Shown: piece after piece, positions 1 through 9,802 of the stretch
Numbering within the stretch: position 1 is the first letter of the stretch
Layout: the number at the start of each line of letters is the position of its first letter
Assembly: GCA_945859605.1 (NCBI GenBank)
Contig: OX243814.1
Coordinates: 31,841,002 to 31,905,001 of the forward strand
Length of the DNA: 64,000 nt
Direction: 5' to 3'
Origin: Lumbricus rubellus
Lineage: Eukaryota; Annelida; Clitellata; Crassiclitellata; Lumbricidae
Notes under the pieces: generated by a model
What the model was told of the DNA's origin: nothing
What the model saw: only the letters and a program-made list of their open reading frames with translations
The model's database searches: none
Position numbers and translations under genes: made by a program

Positions 1-5
1 ATGTG

Positions 6-311
6 CATAGGCGTTGGGGACATTTCAGCAGTGGGGGGAGCCCGGGGGAATTTTGACTTGCCCGAAAAATTCTGACCTTTTTTTAGTCATCCGGCCGAAA
101 TCCTAAGAAAATTCACGTAATTTTTTGTCCGGAAATTCTGAGGATCTTTTTTGTCATCCGGCTGAAATCTTAAGAAAATTCACGTTAATTTTGCCTGAAA
201 ATTTTAACATTTTTTTCATTTTTCCGGGTCTGCTTGCCCAAAAAATCAGACTTGCCCGAAATTTGGGGGGGGGCATTTTCCCCCTCTGGACCCCCGTCTT
301 CTACGCCTATG
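6..311 (+). mobile_element. hAT-type MITE, family B copy 1
   Basis: Non-coding element that starts CATAGGCG and ends CGCCTATG as inverted termini. It is about 306 bp and rich in G/C runs and in CGGGCAAG-type motifs shared with the copies at 37479, 51564, 52087 and 60974. The right flank reads CAAATGTG. Only the last five bases of the left flank are inside the window (ATGTG) and they agree, so an 8-bp target duplication is likely. Same orientation as the 60974 copy. Confidence 0.75.
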
Positions 312-374
312 CAAATGTGTGAGGTCAGTCAGTAGAAAATTACCCGGTCAGCAAGAAATAAACAGCAGCGTTTG

Positions 375-417
375 TTTATTCCTCGATACAGTAACTAACA
401 GATGATAATAATTTATT
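375..417 (-). promoter_or_regulatory. candidate polyadenylation signals for the SPSB3-like gene
   Basis: On the minus strand AATAAA occurs at 412-417 and again at 375-380, about 105 and 140 nt downstream of the stop codon of the SPSB3-like frame. Position and strand suit a 3' end signal. No transcript evidence is available. Confidence 0.45.
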
Positions 418-520
418 ATGCTCCCGTAAACGAAGATGACTACGACGACACAAGTACGATCATGACGCCATCAAACGATTACCTCATACATGCATTCGGC
501 AACTATTTCTTTACCTGACG

Positions 521-1420
521 TCACCGATGACGTAGCACGACGTCCGTAGTCATAGCAACGTCGTTTTTTCGACCAAATGACGATGACACATTGCGTCGTG
601 CAGAGACGGATCGACCGACGTATCGCTTGAGTGTATGTGGCAACGGGAGGGAAGCCAGTTCCTTCGGACTGCGTATCAGGGCAGCGATGACCGCCCGGCA
701 TCTGTCCTGTAGGCTGGTGAAGCTGCGAGCGGTCGACGTCAGCGTCATCTGAGTTTTGGCGGCAGTCGAGCAGACGGCCGGGTAGAGCAGCGCTGGTCCC
801 TGGTCCTGGTCGAGTCCGGTGAATGCAACTCCGAGACATCGACCGTCCCTGAAGTAGGTCAGCGTGCCAAGGTTCCGGTCGAGCAGGAGACCCACCGTGG
901 TGCACTTGTTTTCCGGGAACGGCTTCGTGTACGGCCGTGCCTTCCCGGCGTGCCACAGAAAGCCCTTGTGGGACAGGGCCCAGCTGTGCTTGTCTTCACC
1001 CAACAGGTTCACGAAGGCGTCGACGTGCAGTCTGGCCCCCGGTGAGGCCACTCCCAACATCATGCTCGTCCCGAACAGTCGGCTGCTGATCCGGATCTCC
1101 CAGTAGTGGACGCCGTGTCGCATGGACCGCGTGCCTCGCACTCCGGACGCTCCGTTGCTCCACGTCGGGTGGAAGAGGACCGCCTCGTCGCTTCCGCCGA
1201 GCACACGCACTTCCGGTGATTTGTCGAGCGCGTTCCATGACCAACGCTCGATGCATCCATCCCTCAGTGGAAACCACCAAGCTCCTCCTCCTTCTCCTAT
1301 TTCTCCTCTTCCTCCCGCTTCTTCTCCTCTTTCTCTTGCTCCTCCTTTTGGTAGCAGTTGCCCTACTGTTTTCTCATCGTTGTTGTCCACCGGCCTAATC
1401 CCGGTCTCGATCTTCATCAT
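521..1420 (-). CDS. SPSB3: SPRY domain-containing SOCS box protein 3-like
   Basis: An uninterrupted frame of 299 codons. SPSB proteins are substrate receptors of cullin-RING (ECS) ubiquitin ligases: the SPRY domain binds a target and the SOCS box recruits elongin B/C and a cullin. The core begins near residue 60 (RWSWNALDKSPEV). The SPRY/B30.2 region runs to about 230 and carries GVRGTRSM, HYWEIRISS (105-113) and GTLTYFRDGRCLGVAF. The SOCS-box segment at about 236-267 contains SLQDRCR and LPLPHTLKRYV, the SPSB3-type ending. Residues 26-47 are a Gly/Glu-rich stretch encoded by purine-rich low-complexity DNA, so the true start (MMKIETG at 1420) and the first 50 residues are uncertain; an upstream exon is possible. 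The C-terminal tail of about 30 residues is basic and unassigned. The next gene on this strand is RBM18-like, 4 kb upstream. Confidence 0.85.
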   Translation of the reverse strand: MMKIETGIRPVDNNDEKTVGQLLPKGGARERGEEAGGRGEIGEGGGAWWFPLRDGCIERWSWNALDKSPEVRVLGGSDEAVLFHPTWSNGASGVRGTRSMRHGVHYWEIRISSRLFGTSMMLGVASPGARLHVDAFVNLLGEDKHSWALSHKGFLWHAGKARPYTKPFPENKCTTVGLLLDRNLGTLTYFRDGRCLGVAFTGLDQDQGPALLYPAVCSTAAKTQMTLTSTARSFTSLQDRCRAVIAALIRSPKELASLPLPHTLKRYVGRSVSARRNVSSSFGRKNDVAMTTDVVLRHR

Positions 1421-2315
1421 GCCACCATCATATCTGCAGCAGCATCAGCAGCATCAGCAGCAGCTGATGGTTCTTTGGTGGCACTGGCACCAGTTGCAAA
1501 CACGCCGTCTTTCTCGCTTCACTGACCCTGTCTCTCTCCTTCTCTCGATCGTCCGTTTAAAGAGACGCTGGCTGCGTCGGTGGCGTGGGACTTTAAATCC
1601 CGGCGAAACAAAGGTTTTGTTTAAATCTCTGGCAGCTGCAGTCGTCGGCCTAGTAGCCCAGCCTCTCTGGTAGGCCTACGACTGATGACGGCGACAGGGA
1701 TGCGAGACAAAGCCTGTGCTGCTGCTGCTGCTGGTGCAGACAATTGGCTGGCACGAGAGGGTGATGGAAGAGCAGATGGAGGGTCGGCGTGGGTGCTATT
1801 AGCGCAGACGGAAATGCACGATGGGAGAATGAAGTGACGAGGAAGATGACGAAGAGGAGGAGGAGGGAGGGATGTAATGAGCGAGGAGTAGGCTACAAAC
1901 GCAAACGACATAGGATGATTTGAAGGGAAAATGGACTGGATAGGGAAGGCGGAGGAAAATATGGTGAAGAATGAAAAAAGGCGAAGGAAGGAAAAGATAG
2001 GAGTATAGGAGGACGAGGAGTAGGTCTAGTATCTTATGGAGGAGGAGCCAATTGAAGAAGAAGAGGACAGGAATATTAGGTGCACAAAGGAGGAGGAGGA
2101 GAAAGAGGAGTGAAATAATGCAGAAGAGGAAGGAAGTGCATGGGAGGCCCGTATACATTGCGTGCATTGACAGCCTGGCTATAGTGCGGAACAAAGGTTT
2201 AAAGGTCTTCCATGGTACGTGATCAGTGACTGATCACAACCGTTTCTCCAATAATTCGTCCAATCACCCATGTGACATCAGCTGCAGTCGGAATGACAAA
2301 GGACGACCACAGCAG

Positions 2316-2316
<1 letters not shown>
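1421..2316. other. 5' flank of the SPSB3-like gene, low complexity
   Basis: No gene recognised. Contains CAG-rich stretches near 1437-1465 and 1716-1735 and a purine-rich tract (GAGGA/GAAGA repeats) at about 1830-2125. Open frames here are compositional. The promoter of the SPSB3-like gene should lie here but no clear TATA box or other element stands out. Confidence 0.5.

Positions 2317-2368
<52 letters not shown>
2317..2368. repeat. CAG/CTG trinucleotide microsatellite
   Basis: About 17 nearly uninterrupted CAG units with one CAA near the right end. Read in one plus frame it would give polyglutamine and in the minus frames polyleucine. The surrounding frames show no protein family, so I treat it as a non-coding microsatellite. 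Confidence 0.85.
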
Positions 2369-2369
<1 letters not shown>

Positions 2370-2372
<3 letters not shown>

Positions 2373-3341
2373 CACTTGATGGCAGCGGGCAGGCAGCGGC
2401 CCCCTCCATGGCATTCGATCAGCTGCAGGTGCGTTCATTGGCTCCTATAGGCATAGAGGCCTTTTGACGCTCGCCTGACTGGGGTGAGTCGGTCGGTCGG
2501 CTCATGGGCAGACGTAGGCACGAGCGAAAGAACAAAGCACCCGTTCTGCTGGGAGGGATGCAGGTGCTGCGCTGCCAGATTACTAATAATTAATCGCTTC
2601 AGCAGGTTCAACATAATGAGTATAAATAATTAAGGGCCTAAACAGCGGTCGATGGCACAAATTCAATCGAGCATCATTCAGTTCCTTGAAGGGGCGCTAT
2701 AAAAATGCTCTGAATGAATGCTCGAAATACATTATTATTGGTAGGCCAATCCAGAAGATTCTAAAACGTTTCTGGAAAACTCAACGTAGGCCTACATGTA
2801 TGACATGAGTTTGGTCACCAATTGATCAAGTCCTGTACAGCTTTAAATTATTATCCCCGTTTATACGTTTTAACTTCACGTCAGTAAAACCCACATGGAT
2901 TGCGCAATAGCGTCAACAAATGTCACTTACCCAGTTATACCTAAATTTTTTGCCACTTTTGGGGGCCCCCTTCCTTGCAGGACCCCTTTCGGTTGGAGGG
3001 CGAGAGAGAAGTTGGAGGACCGACAATTAATGCTGCATAAATTGGTCACCCATTGAAAGTAGGCTTATAATTGCAATATTGCATGTTTGTATGAAATGTC
3101 AGAAAAGAGGGATAGGGAATTAGGGAGATATTATTTGTCACCATCACTTCGCCACAATCATTGGTTGCCAACTTGCTCTATAATAAGCTCACATAAATAA
3201 GAGCTTCAAAACTGATGAGCACGTTCATCAAAGGTCATCTAAGGTCAACAGAGACAAGGACAAGGACACTATGACCATGGCTATACATGAGGGTTTACAC
3301 TATACAGCGTGTGCTCACCTCAAATATTTCTGTTTAGTGTA
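2370..3341. other. intergenic sequence without recognised features
   Basis: AT-rich from about 2580 onward. No coding frame, RNA gene or repeat family was recognised apart from short homopolymer patches. Confidence 0.5.
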
Positions 3342-3349
3342 TTCGGTTC

Positions 3350-3657
3350 CAGGGCCGGATTAAGGCATATTCAACATGTTCGGCCGAACAGGGGCCCCCA
3401 CACTTTCCACACTTTAGGAGGGCCCCCACAAATGCGAGAAAAAATTTTGGGGAGGAAATTTCGACAAAACGACTATTTTCCCGAAAATTTCAAAAAAAGG
3501 TCATCAACTTTTTTGGCGGATAAAATGGTAAGATTTTCCCGAAAATTTTGGCCAGATGACCAAAAAAAAGTCATCAACTTTTTTGGCGGATAAAATGGTA
3601 TGATTTTCCCCAAAAAATTTCCCAAAAAATTTCCCCACATTGCTTAATCCGGCCTTG
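3350..3657. mobile_element. hAT-type MITE, family C
   Basis: A 308-bp non-coding element with inverted ends CAGGGCCGGATTAAG / CTTAATCCGGCCTTG. It is flanked by a perfect 8-bp direct repeat TTCGGTTC (3342-3349 and 3658-3665), as expected of hAT transposition. Inside, the phrase GGTCATCAACTTTTTTGGCG is present twice in tandem (about 3499 and 3569), so the interior has a local duplication. Confidence 0.85.
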
Positions 3658-3665
3658 TTCGGTTC

Positions 3666-5248
3666 TGTCAATGAGAGTACATACACCACGCAAACAGTAT
3701 AAAAAGTCATCAGAACCATGACATGAACACATGAGCAGTTATAATAACATTTTATTATTTCTTTGGTGTTATATGATGAAATTATTGTTATGATTAATCC
3801 AGAATGATATGCTAAACTGTAAAATGACTTAATAAAAAACGACCATCAGAAAAAATGCTAAGAGAAACTAAGCCTAGGCTGTACTCTCAGGCAACAGTAC
3901 TGAAGCATGTATACTCGCCTCTAAGGCTCTAACTTTGCCAGTACATCCCTTAGCATAACAAGCAATGATGCCTTGCATGACTTTCCAGTATAGTCCATCT
4001 AATAATATTAGCAACAAAAGCTATGAGTCCACTGACAATGACTATATAAGAGATATCATATTTATCATCACTTTGAAGCCCATAAATGTTTCTTAGCTAA
4101 CCATAAAATGCACATCAAACTACGCAGTAACACCAAGAGCAACGTCGTTACTTTGTCTGAAAGAACTGCAAAGTGTAAAGAAGTGTGGCATCTGATAAAA
4201 AACGCATTGAATTTATAAAAAATTGCATGCACATGTATGTAGTCTTGATCAGTAGTTAATGGAAGAAGTCTTAATATCAGCACATTTCAATAATTAATCA
4301 ATTACGTTCAATACACCAATTGTTCATCAAGCTAAGCATCCAATTCAGAATGTCCTACAGTTCACAGTCAGGCATCACGTTCACAAGTATAATTGTTTGT
4401 CAGCAGACTCATCTCTGTTCCTTGCTCACTACTCGCATCAGCATCTTTGCCATCAATAAACAGAGAGCAAAAGCTGGAGTGAATTGTGCTCTTTAACTGC
4501 TGTGCTAATCAATTGCATTCAATATATACACCAATCAACACATTGCTGAACTCACAGGTTCTCAGTGGTTTGCACAAAGTTTAAACTGCATCTTACTATT
4601 GCACAGCGCAGTTCTACGCATGAGGGGTGGGGGGGAACAGGGGTTGCTTGATAGTACGGTGGCTGCTTGATAGGAGAGGGCAAGTGTACTGGACAGTCAG
4701 TGCTCAAATCCCTGTCATGGTAGAAATATGGTTTGGAAAATATTTGCTACCCTGCACTTTCTACCCAGCCGAGCTACAAGCACATTGACCATAAACTGTC
4801 GGTGGGAAGGTGAAACGGAGAGATGGCATCTGACCACGAGAATTAAATCGCTAATAGCTCATAGTAATGTGATATCCACGGCTGTCTCCAAGGTTAGAGC
4901 TTACGGGACTTGTCTTCTTCTATCCATTATGCCACTTTTTTTATTCTGGTGAATGTGCACCTCACCAGCGTCATTTCTGATTCCCTTAATTATTAGATTC
5001 TGCCTCAGTCATCCCTGGCATTCAACTTCACTTTGTTTGATGCAACCATTTGATGCAAAGCGCATTGCGATAATATAGCACTGTAGTCTGTAGACGGCGT
5101 TAATAGATTAAATTAAAGAAACAGTCCACTACAACTTTCAACATCATAACTAGTTCAATCACAAGCAAAAGCTTTCAGGCAGCAAATACTGAATATTGAT
5201 CATGCAAGTCTGGCACGTACAAGAACACGTACGGAGTACGGACGTCAC
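3666..5248. other. AT-rich intergenic sequence
   Basis: No gene or repeat family recognised. Short open frames have no recognisable protein features. A G-run sits near 4625-4635. AATAAA on the minus strand at 4940-4945 is the nearest polyadenylation-type signal downstream of the RBM18-like gene, about 610 nt from its stop. Confidence 0.45.
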
Positions 5249-5252
5249 TTAA

Positions 5253-5315
5253 CCCTCTACCGACCAAAGTGTAGCACACGGTACGAAAAATCGTATACCC
5301 TCGGTTGGTACAGGG
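5253..5315. mobile_element. 63-bp TTAA-flanked palindromic mini-element, copy 1
   Basis: A 63-bp near-palindrome beginning CCCTCTACCGACC and ending GGTTGGTACAGGG, bounded on both sides by TTAA (5249-5252, 5316-5319). Its centre carries a second hairpin around GTACGAAAAATCGTATAC. Length, TTAA flanks, CCCT ends and inner palindrome match the copy at 11065-11127. TTAA target use is characteristic of piggyBac-type transposition; that assignment is inference. Confidence 0.65.
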
Positions 5316-5554
5316 TTAATGAAACTTGGTTTTGCAAGTACATCGGTTAGGATTTTTTCGATACTCAGAGATCAGAACAGACGTAATAGATGATGATCAA
5401 TTGGTCAAAGGTGACATTGCTGGGTGGTGGCAGAGACCAATGACCATACATCTGACCAACATAATACACTCAATTGCATTACACATAGCGGCCGCGTTTT
5501 GTTGAACACTTCTAGGTCTACGTAGATCGACTGCAGCAGCGGAGGACGCGTTCT

Positions 5555-6187
5555 TCATCTCATCCGATGTCTCGTGTACGGAGCTCGCGATCGTCTCGGC
5601 CTGTCTCTCTGTCGCCGATAATCCTGTCGACGTTTGTTCTCGCCGTTCGAACTCGTACCGCGTGAGCCGTCCGAGTATGTTGAAGCGACCGGAGCGATGG
5701 CAGAAACGGGAGCCGCTAGGAAGGCGGAAACATCGCTATTCTCTTCCATCATCTGAAGTTTCGCTTCGATCGCTTTTATCTTTGACTGTGTGCTGCTGCT
5801 GCACGGTTGCGGCGAGTATGACGTTGCGTTTTCCGATGATGAAAGCTTCTTGCTTGGTTCACCGACTTTGCAGTCTGCGTTTGCAAGTCGCACGACTAAT
5901 CTTCGAGACAGAGCCATCTTGCCGTCAAGACTTTTCACGACTTGCACGGCTTCGTCCGGCTTTGCTACCGTTATGAAACAGTAGCCGCGTGGCTTGCCTT
6001 TCTCCGGCCCTGCTTTGTGGTACAGAAAGTCGTAATGCTTCAGAGTTACACCGGTCTGTTGAAGCATTTTCAACAGGGAATATTCCGTTAATTTTGAGTC
6101 CAGGTTGCCGATCCACAGCCGACAAAGATCCTTCTCGGGAGGTCGTGGGTCCTCTGGTGGAGGTGGCAAAAAACAGAAATCGTCCAT
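5555..6187 (-). CDS. RBM18: RNA-binding motif protein 18-like, single uninterrupted frame
   Basis: A 210-residue protein; vertebrate RBM18 is about 190. One RRM lies at about residues 22-103, with RNP2 LWIGNL (24-29) and RNP1 KPRGYCFI (65-72). Family hallmarks are LTEYSLLKMLQQ, then YDFLYHKAGPEKGKPRGYCF, then the conserved helix SKIKAIEAKLQMMEE (135-149). A Ser-rich linker lies between, and the C-terminus is Arg-rich (RRQRDRPRRSRAPY). The start MDDFCFLPPPP fits because the RRM begins about 20 residues later. Probable role: RNA binding in the nucleus; the exact target is not known to me. The whole coding region is one exon here, whereas the vertebrate gene is split, so this may be a retrocopy or a lineage that lost introns. 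No frame damage is seen. It diverges head-to-head from the receptor gene starting near 9.8 kb. Confidence 0.88.
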   Translation of the reverse strand: MDDFCFLPPPPEDPRPPEKDLCRLWIGNLDSKLTEYSLLKMLQQTGVTLKHYDFLYHKAGPEKGKPRGYCFITVAKPDEAVQVVKSLDGKMALSRRLVVRLANADCKVGEPSKKLSSSENATSYSPQPCSSSTQSKIKAIEAKLQMMEENSDVSAFLAAPVSAIAPVASTYSDGSRGTSSNGENKRRQDYRRQRDRPRRSRAPYTRHRMR

Positions 6188-6189
6188 GT

Positions 6190-6910
6190 TGAACTGGATC
6201 GTGTATTCTAACTACCGGTACACACGATGCGGAAAATTCAAAATATGCTATAAACAGAAACACACATCTTGCTATTAACATCATGGATGGAAAGAACGGA
6301 TATTATGTTCAAAAGCATCAAATCTGTCTTACCACTTTGTTATCCTAATACCAGTTGAGTGAGAAAAGTGAAGACCAAGACAAACTGAACTGCACTGATG
6401 CTTGGGTGGGTAAAAAGAATAATGTGCCACAGGTCTGGCTTCCCTGCATTCAAATGCTGCCTAGTTGACATAAGGGTGGGGACTATAGAAGACTGAATAA
6501 ATATTGGACACTTAAAGAGTTTTTGCTCAAACAAAAACTGGATAGGTGAAACGATCTCATGCCTAAATAGAAGCTGGCTTGATGAGAAGGATTCATGCAA
6601 AAGTAGAAGTCGGCTTGGTGACAAATAATTATGCAGTCCAGGGCTGCGGCCCGAATCTCCAAAAACGAAATCAACAGGTTCTCCTAAATCGATTTTCTAA
6701 AATGCGACACACGCAATCTAATGATCTCAAGACATTAAAATTTTAAAACTGCGTCATCAACAACACTAACAGTTTTATTATGTCATGCATTTAAATAGAC
6801 TCTTAGTAGTTTTCGAGCATTCGACCGTTTTCCATAACACTGTTTTCGGATTACCGACCAAATCAGAACTTTCTAATCAGTATTTTATATATCAATAAAT
6901 TAGCATCAGT
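6190..6910. other. intergenic sequence upstream of the RBM18-like gene
   Basis: No coding or repeat feature recognised. It should contain the RBM18-like promoter; no TATA box is obvious next to 6187. Confidence 0.45.
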
Positions 6911-6925
6911 ATTTTAAAGGGTAAC

Positions 6926-7037
6926 GGCCCACTATTCCGAGGGTCCACTATTCCGAAGGTCCACTATTCCGAAGGTCCACTATTCCGACGGTCCACTATT
7001 CCGAAGGTCCACTATTCCGAAGGTCCACTATTCCGAA
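6926..7037 (+). repeat. left terminal array of 16-bp repeats
   Basis: Seven head-to-tail copies of GGTCCACTATTCCGAA with single-base variants at the last position and a GGCCC variant in the first unit. Terminal repeat of the foldback-type element. Confidence 0.92.
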
Positions 7038-7055
7038 GATTGTTATATATCCATA

Positions 7056-7620
7056 CACCCCTCCCTCCCTCCCTCCTTCCCTCCCTCATACCCTCCCTCC
7101 GTCCGTCCGTCCGTCCCTCCTTCCGTCCGTCCGTCTGTCTCCCTCCTTCCCTCCCTTCCTTCTCTTTCTCTCCTCCCTCCTTCCTTCACCCTCGGTGTGA
7201 GGGAGGAAAGGAGGGGAGGGGAGAGAGCGGGACGAAGAGGGAGGGGAGGGAGCGGAGGGGAGGGATGGAGGAGGGAGTGGTGCAGAGAGGCAGAGGAATG
7301 GACGGAAGGATGGATGGATGGAGAGAGGGAGATGGGACTGGGAGGGGGAGAAGGGTAGGGTGGAGTGGGAGGTGGAGGGGAAGGGATGGGGATAGGGACG
7401 GGAGGAGGTAGAGGGGGATGGGAGGAGGTAAGAGGAAGAGGGGGTAGGGAGGGGAGGGGAGGAGACGGGAAGGGGAGGGAAGGAAAGGGAGGGGATGGGG
7501 AGGCAGAAAGGGGATGGGAGGGGGAAGGGGGAAGGGAGAGGATAGGAGAGGAGGAGAGGAGAGGGTAAGCGGGATGGTGCGGGGAAGGGAGGTGGAATGG
7601 GGGTAGGGAGGGACTGTTGG
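7056..7620. repeat. polypyrimidine tract abutting a polypurine tract
   Basis: The plus strand is almost purely C/T from about 7056 to 7190 (CCCTCC, CCGTCCGT and CTTCC motifs), then switches to almost purely G/A up to about 7610. The two halves are roughly complementary, so the strand can fold back on itself, and each half can form triplex (H-DNA) structures. Long open frames in all readings here come from composition and are not genes. Confidence 0.85.
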
Positions 7621-8370
7621 GCGCTCTTTTCAGCCACAGCAACGCGTGCCCGGGTTCAGCTAGTATATATATATATATAAATAAAATTGTAAAAAGATTG
7701 TATTTAATCAAGGATCTCGGAAAGCTTTTGACCGATTCCTTTCAAAATTTTACCAAAATGTTCCGTTCAAGTACGATCGGGTTTGTAAAATGTTTCTTGG
7801 AAAAAGCGCAAACTTTTCGACAATTAAAAGCAACTTTGCATTCGTTTCGAGCAATTTCGATTTCAAATTTGCACAGCCTGCATTTTAACGCGGCCGCGTT
7901 TTTATAGCGCATATCCGCACGTCTTTTATAGCGCATATACCTATGTAGCTGTCGGTTGTACAAAATCAAGGATCTCGGAAAGTTATTCACCGTTCTTGAC
8001 CGATTCCTTTCCAAATTTTACCAATTTCAAATACGATCGCTTTTGTAAATGCTTTTTTTTAAAGCGCAATCTTTTCGCACAATTTTGCATTTGATTCGAG
8101 CGATTTCGATTTCAATTTTCACCCAAACTTGCCTTCGCGAATGCGGCCGAGTGGAGGGGCGGGGGAGGAGGAAGGGAGGGGAGGTGGTATGGGAGGGTAG
8201 GGACGGGAGGGAAGGAGACGAGAGGGGAGGGGAGGAGACGGAGGGGATGGGACGGAGGGAGGGAGTGGGGGAGTGAGGGAAGCAGGGTAAAGGAGGTAGA
8301 AAGGGTGGGTTGAACGGTCTTTTCAGCCACAGCAACGCGTGGCCGGGCACAGCTTGTAATATATAAGATT
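7621..8370 (+). repeat. tandem copies of a dispersed repeat with Helitron-like ends
   Basis: The phrase AAGGATCTCGGAAAG followed by GACCGATTCCTTT occurs at about 7709 and 7968, with further matching segments (TTCGAGC, ATTTCGATTTCAA) after each. A GGGA-rich purine tract follows the second copy (8153-8310). The ending CAGCCACAGCAACGCGTG then a CCGGG block occurs at about 7631-7665 and 8323-8360; the first finishes in CTAG before T. The endings resemble Helitron 3' termini, which is inference. A related piece, with AAACGCGG and GTTCGGAGATCTTTGA, occurs near 30080-30240. Confidence 0.55.
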
Positions 8371-8591
8371 GATGAATAATAATTCCTCCTCAATGCACGA
8401 CTACTGCAATTCTCTTTTCCTCAACCTCGAATCTAAAAACCTCAAACGTCTGTAACTAACCCACAGCCTACTAGCCCGTGGTGTCATCAGGACGGGAAAC
8501 CCAAGCACAATCATAATTATCACTCCCATTCTCAAATTACTCGGTTGACAAAAAATCCCCCGAGCTTCATAAGTTCGGAGATTACTGTCAC

Positions 8592-8725
8592 GGCCCACTA
8601 TTCCGAGGGCCCACTATTCCGAATATCCGCTGTATTTTGTTCTGTATCCTTGGTGGTTATAGGTTTACGGTGAGTTAGGGTTAGGTTTAGGGTTCGGAAT
8701 AGTGGACCTTCGGAATAATGGACCC
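8592..8725. repeat. internal opposed pair of 16-bp units
   Basis: Two plus units (8592-8623), about 70 bp of spacer, then two minus units (8693-8725). The spacer contains a short stretch resembling degenerate TTAGGG repeats at about 8675-8693. It may be the remains of a smaller nested relative of the surrounding element. Confidence 0.7.
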
Positions 8726-8768
8726 GAACCTGACTGATTTATCATAATAGGCGTATAACAGTACAGTC

Positions 8769-8864
8769 TTCGGAATAGTGGACCTTCGGAATAGCGGACC
8801 TTCGGAATAGTGGACCTTCGGAATAGTGGACCCTCGGAATACTGGACCCTCGGAATAGCGGACC
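8769..8864 (-). repeat. right terminal array of 16-bp repeats
   Basis: Six head-to-tail units reading TTCGGAATAGTGGACC on the plus strand, the reverse complement of the left array. Exactly 96 bp (6 x 16). Confidence 0.92.
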
Positions 8865-9420
8865 CAAACCATTTTAAAGCACAATATTGGAATTATCAAT
8901 CTAAGAATAAACAGTTAACAGCAGCCAAAACCAGAAACAAAATGAAAACTGCAACAGAGAATAAGTTACCTGTAGAATGTAAAAAAAATCCGACAAAATT
9001 ACTTATCAGCGATTAGTAAACGATCGTTCTCTGTGTAATACTTAAAGCTCCATTTCCGGCATCTGATGATCAGACAATAGTAAGCGAGCAAGTAATTATA
9101 TTGCTTTGCTAAAAGACTTCATTCCTATTTATTTCATTTATAATGTAAAAATCTTAGACAATTATCTGATCTCTAATACTTATACAAAATGCAACATAAA
9201 AGTTTATATATTAGAGTATATAACAAAGTATGTCCATTTGTAGCTGGGCACCCAACAGCAATTCACCTGCATAAAATAAATGTATATCAAATCTGTGTCT
9301 GACATCTAAATTTATACTGTGCTAGCAAAGATCTTATGGTCTACTATAGAATCTTTAGTGACCCAGGGGCCAAGACCCTACACCGTCAGTGGGATGATAA
9401 CGAGACATCGAAGTAGGGTA

Positions 9421-9480
9421 CTAAGTAAGTAAGTAGCCTCTATTTGGATCTGACAAGCGCACGTGCTATACATTGCATAC
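9421..9480 (-). repeat. fragment of a dispersed retroelement tail
   Basis: AAGTAAGTAAGTAGCCTC followed by a TTTGGATCTGACAA-type sequence. This is the reverse complement of the segment at about 38155-38225 (GTCAGATGCAAATAAAGG then CTACTTACTT), so it is a dispersed family with a TACT-type simple tail, as many LINE or SINE 3' ends have. Confidence 0.5.
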
Positions 9481-9737
9481 AGCGATTAAATATATTAAAA
9501 TTGCCCAGGCTAAGAAAATGAAACCATCAACATTTTCATTACAATGGATGCTTCTCATAAGGGTTTGCTCTTCTTTCTCTGACACGTCAGTTACATGACC
9601 TGGTAGTCTGTGCAGAGCAGCTTCTTATCAAACTCGGTGCAAGTTTACCAGCCTCTTATGTGCGCCGTGTTTTGGTTGCAAGAGTAGTAGTTGGAAACAT
9701 CGTAATTTCGACGGCAACGCAAATGGATTAAAATCTG

Positions 9738-9744
9738 TATAAAA
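9738..9744 (+). promoter_or_regulatory. possible TATA box for the receptor gene
   Basis: TATAAAA lies 59 nt before the proposed initiator ATG at 9803, which would leave a short leader. Only position and motif support it. Confidence 0.2.
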
Positions 9745-9802
9745 CGGATCAAAGTATTTAGATTAGATTTACGTCGTGGAATGAAACTGCAACCAGTCAC
9801 TG

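Larger units (their letters stand above)
6920..8870. mobile_element. foldback-type element with 16-bp terminal arrays and 9-bp target duplication
   Basis: The left end is an array of seven 16-bp units (GGTCCACTATTCCGAA, 6926-7037). The right end is six units of the same repeat in opposite orientation (8769-8864). The outer ends are related (GGTAACGGCCCACTATTCCG against GGTTTGGGTCCGCTATTCCG read inward). The element is flanked by a perfect 9-bp direct repeat ATTTTAAAG (6911-6919 and 8871-8879). Two more units in plus (8592-8623) and about two in minus (8693-8725) lie inside. The interior also holds the purine tracts and two diverged repeat copies listed separately. No transposase frame is visible. 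Foldback (FB) and Mutator-like elements make 9-bp duplications; assignment to either is inference. Confidence 0.75.

Noticed and set aside
1122..1673. 183-codon plus-strand frame opposite the SPSB3-like gene
   Set aside because: It is antisense to the SPRY coding region and its composition follows from it; no domain seen.
2226..2450. Polyglutamine frame over the CAG repeat
   Set aside because: Flanking residues show no known protein and the complementary frame is equally open; better explained as a microsatellite.
5662..5976. Plus-strand frames of 60-104 codons opposite RBM18
   Set aside because: Antisense shadows of a clear RRM gene.
7043..7711. Long proline/serine-rich and glycine/arginine-rich open frames in both strands
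   Set aside because: They come from the polypyrimidine/polypurine tract, are open in several frames at once and show no domain.
8675..8693. Telomere-like TTAGGG motifs
   Set aside because: Only two or three imperfect units inside the foldback element; too short to mean an interstitial telomere.
6926..8864. CRISPR-like array of the 16-bp repeats
   Set aside because: Units are adjacent without unique spacers and are arranged as opposed terminal arrays in an animal genome.
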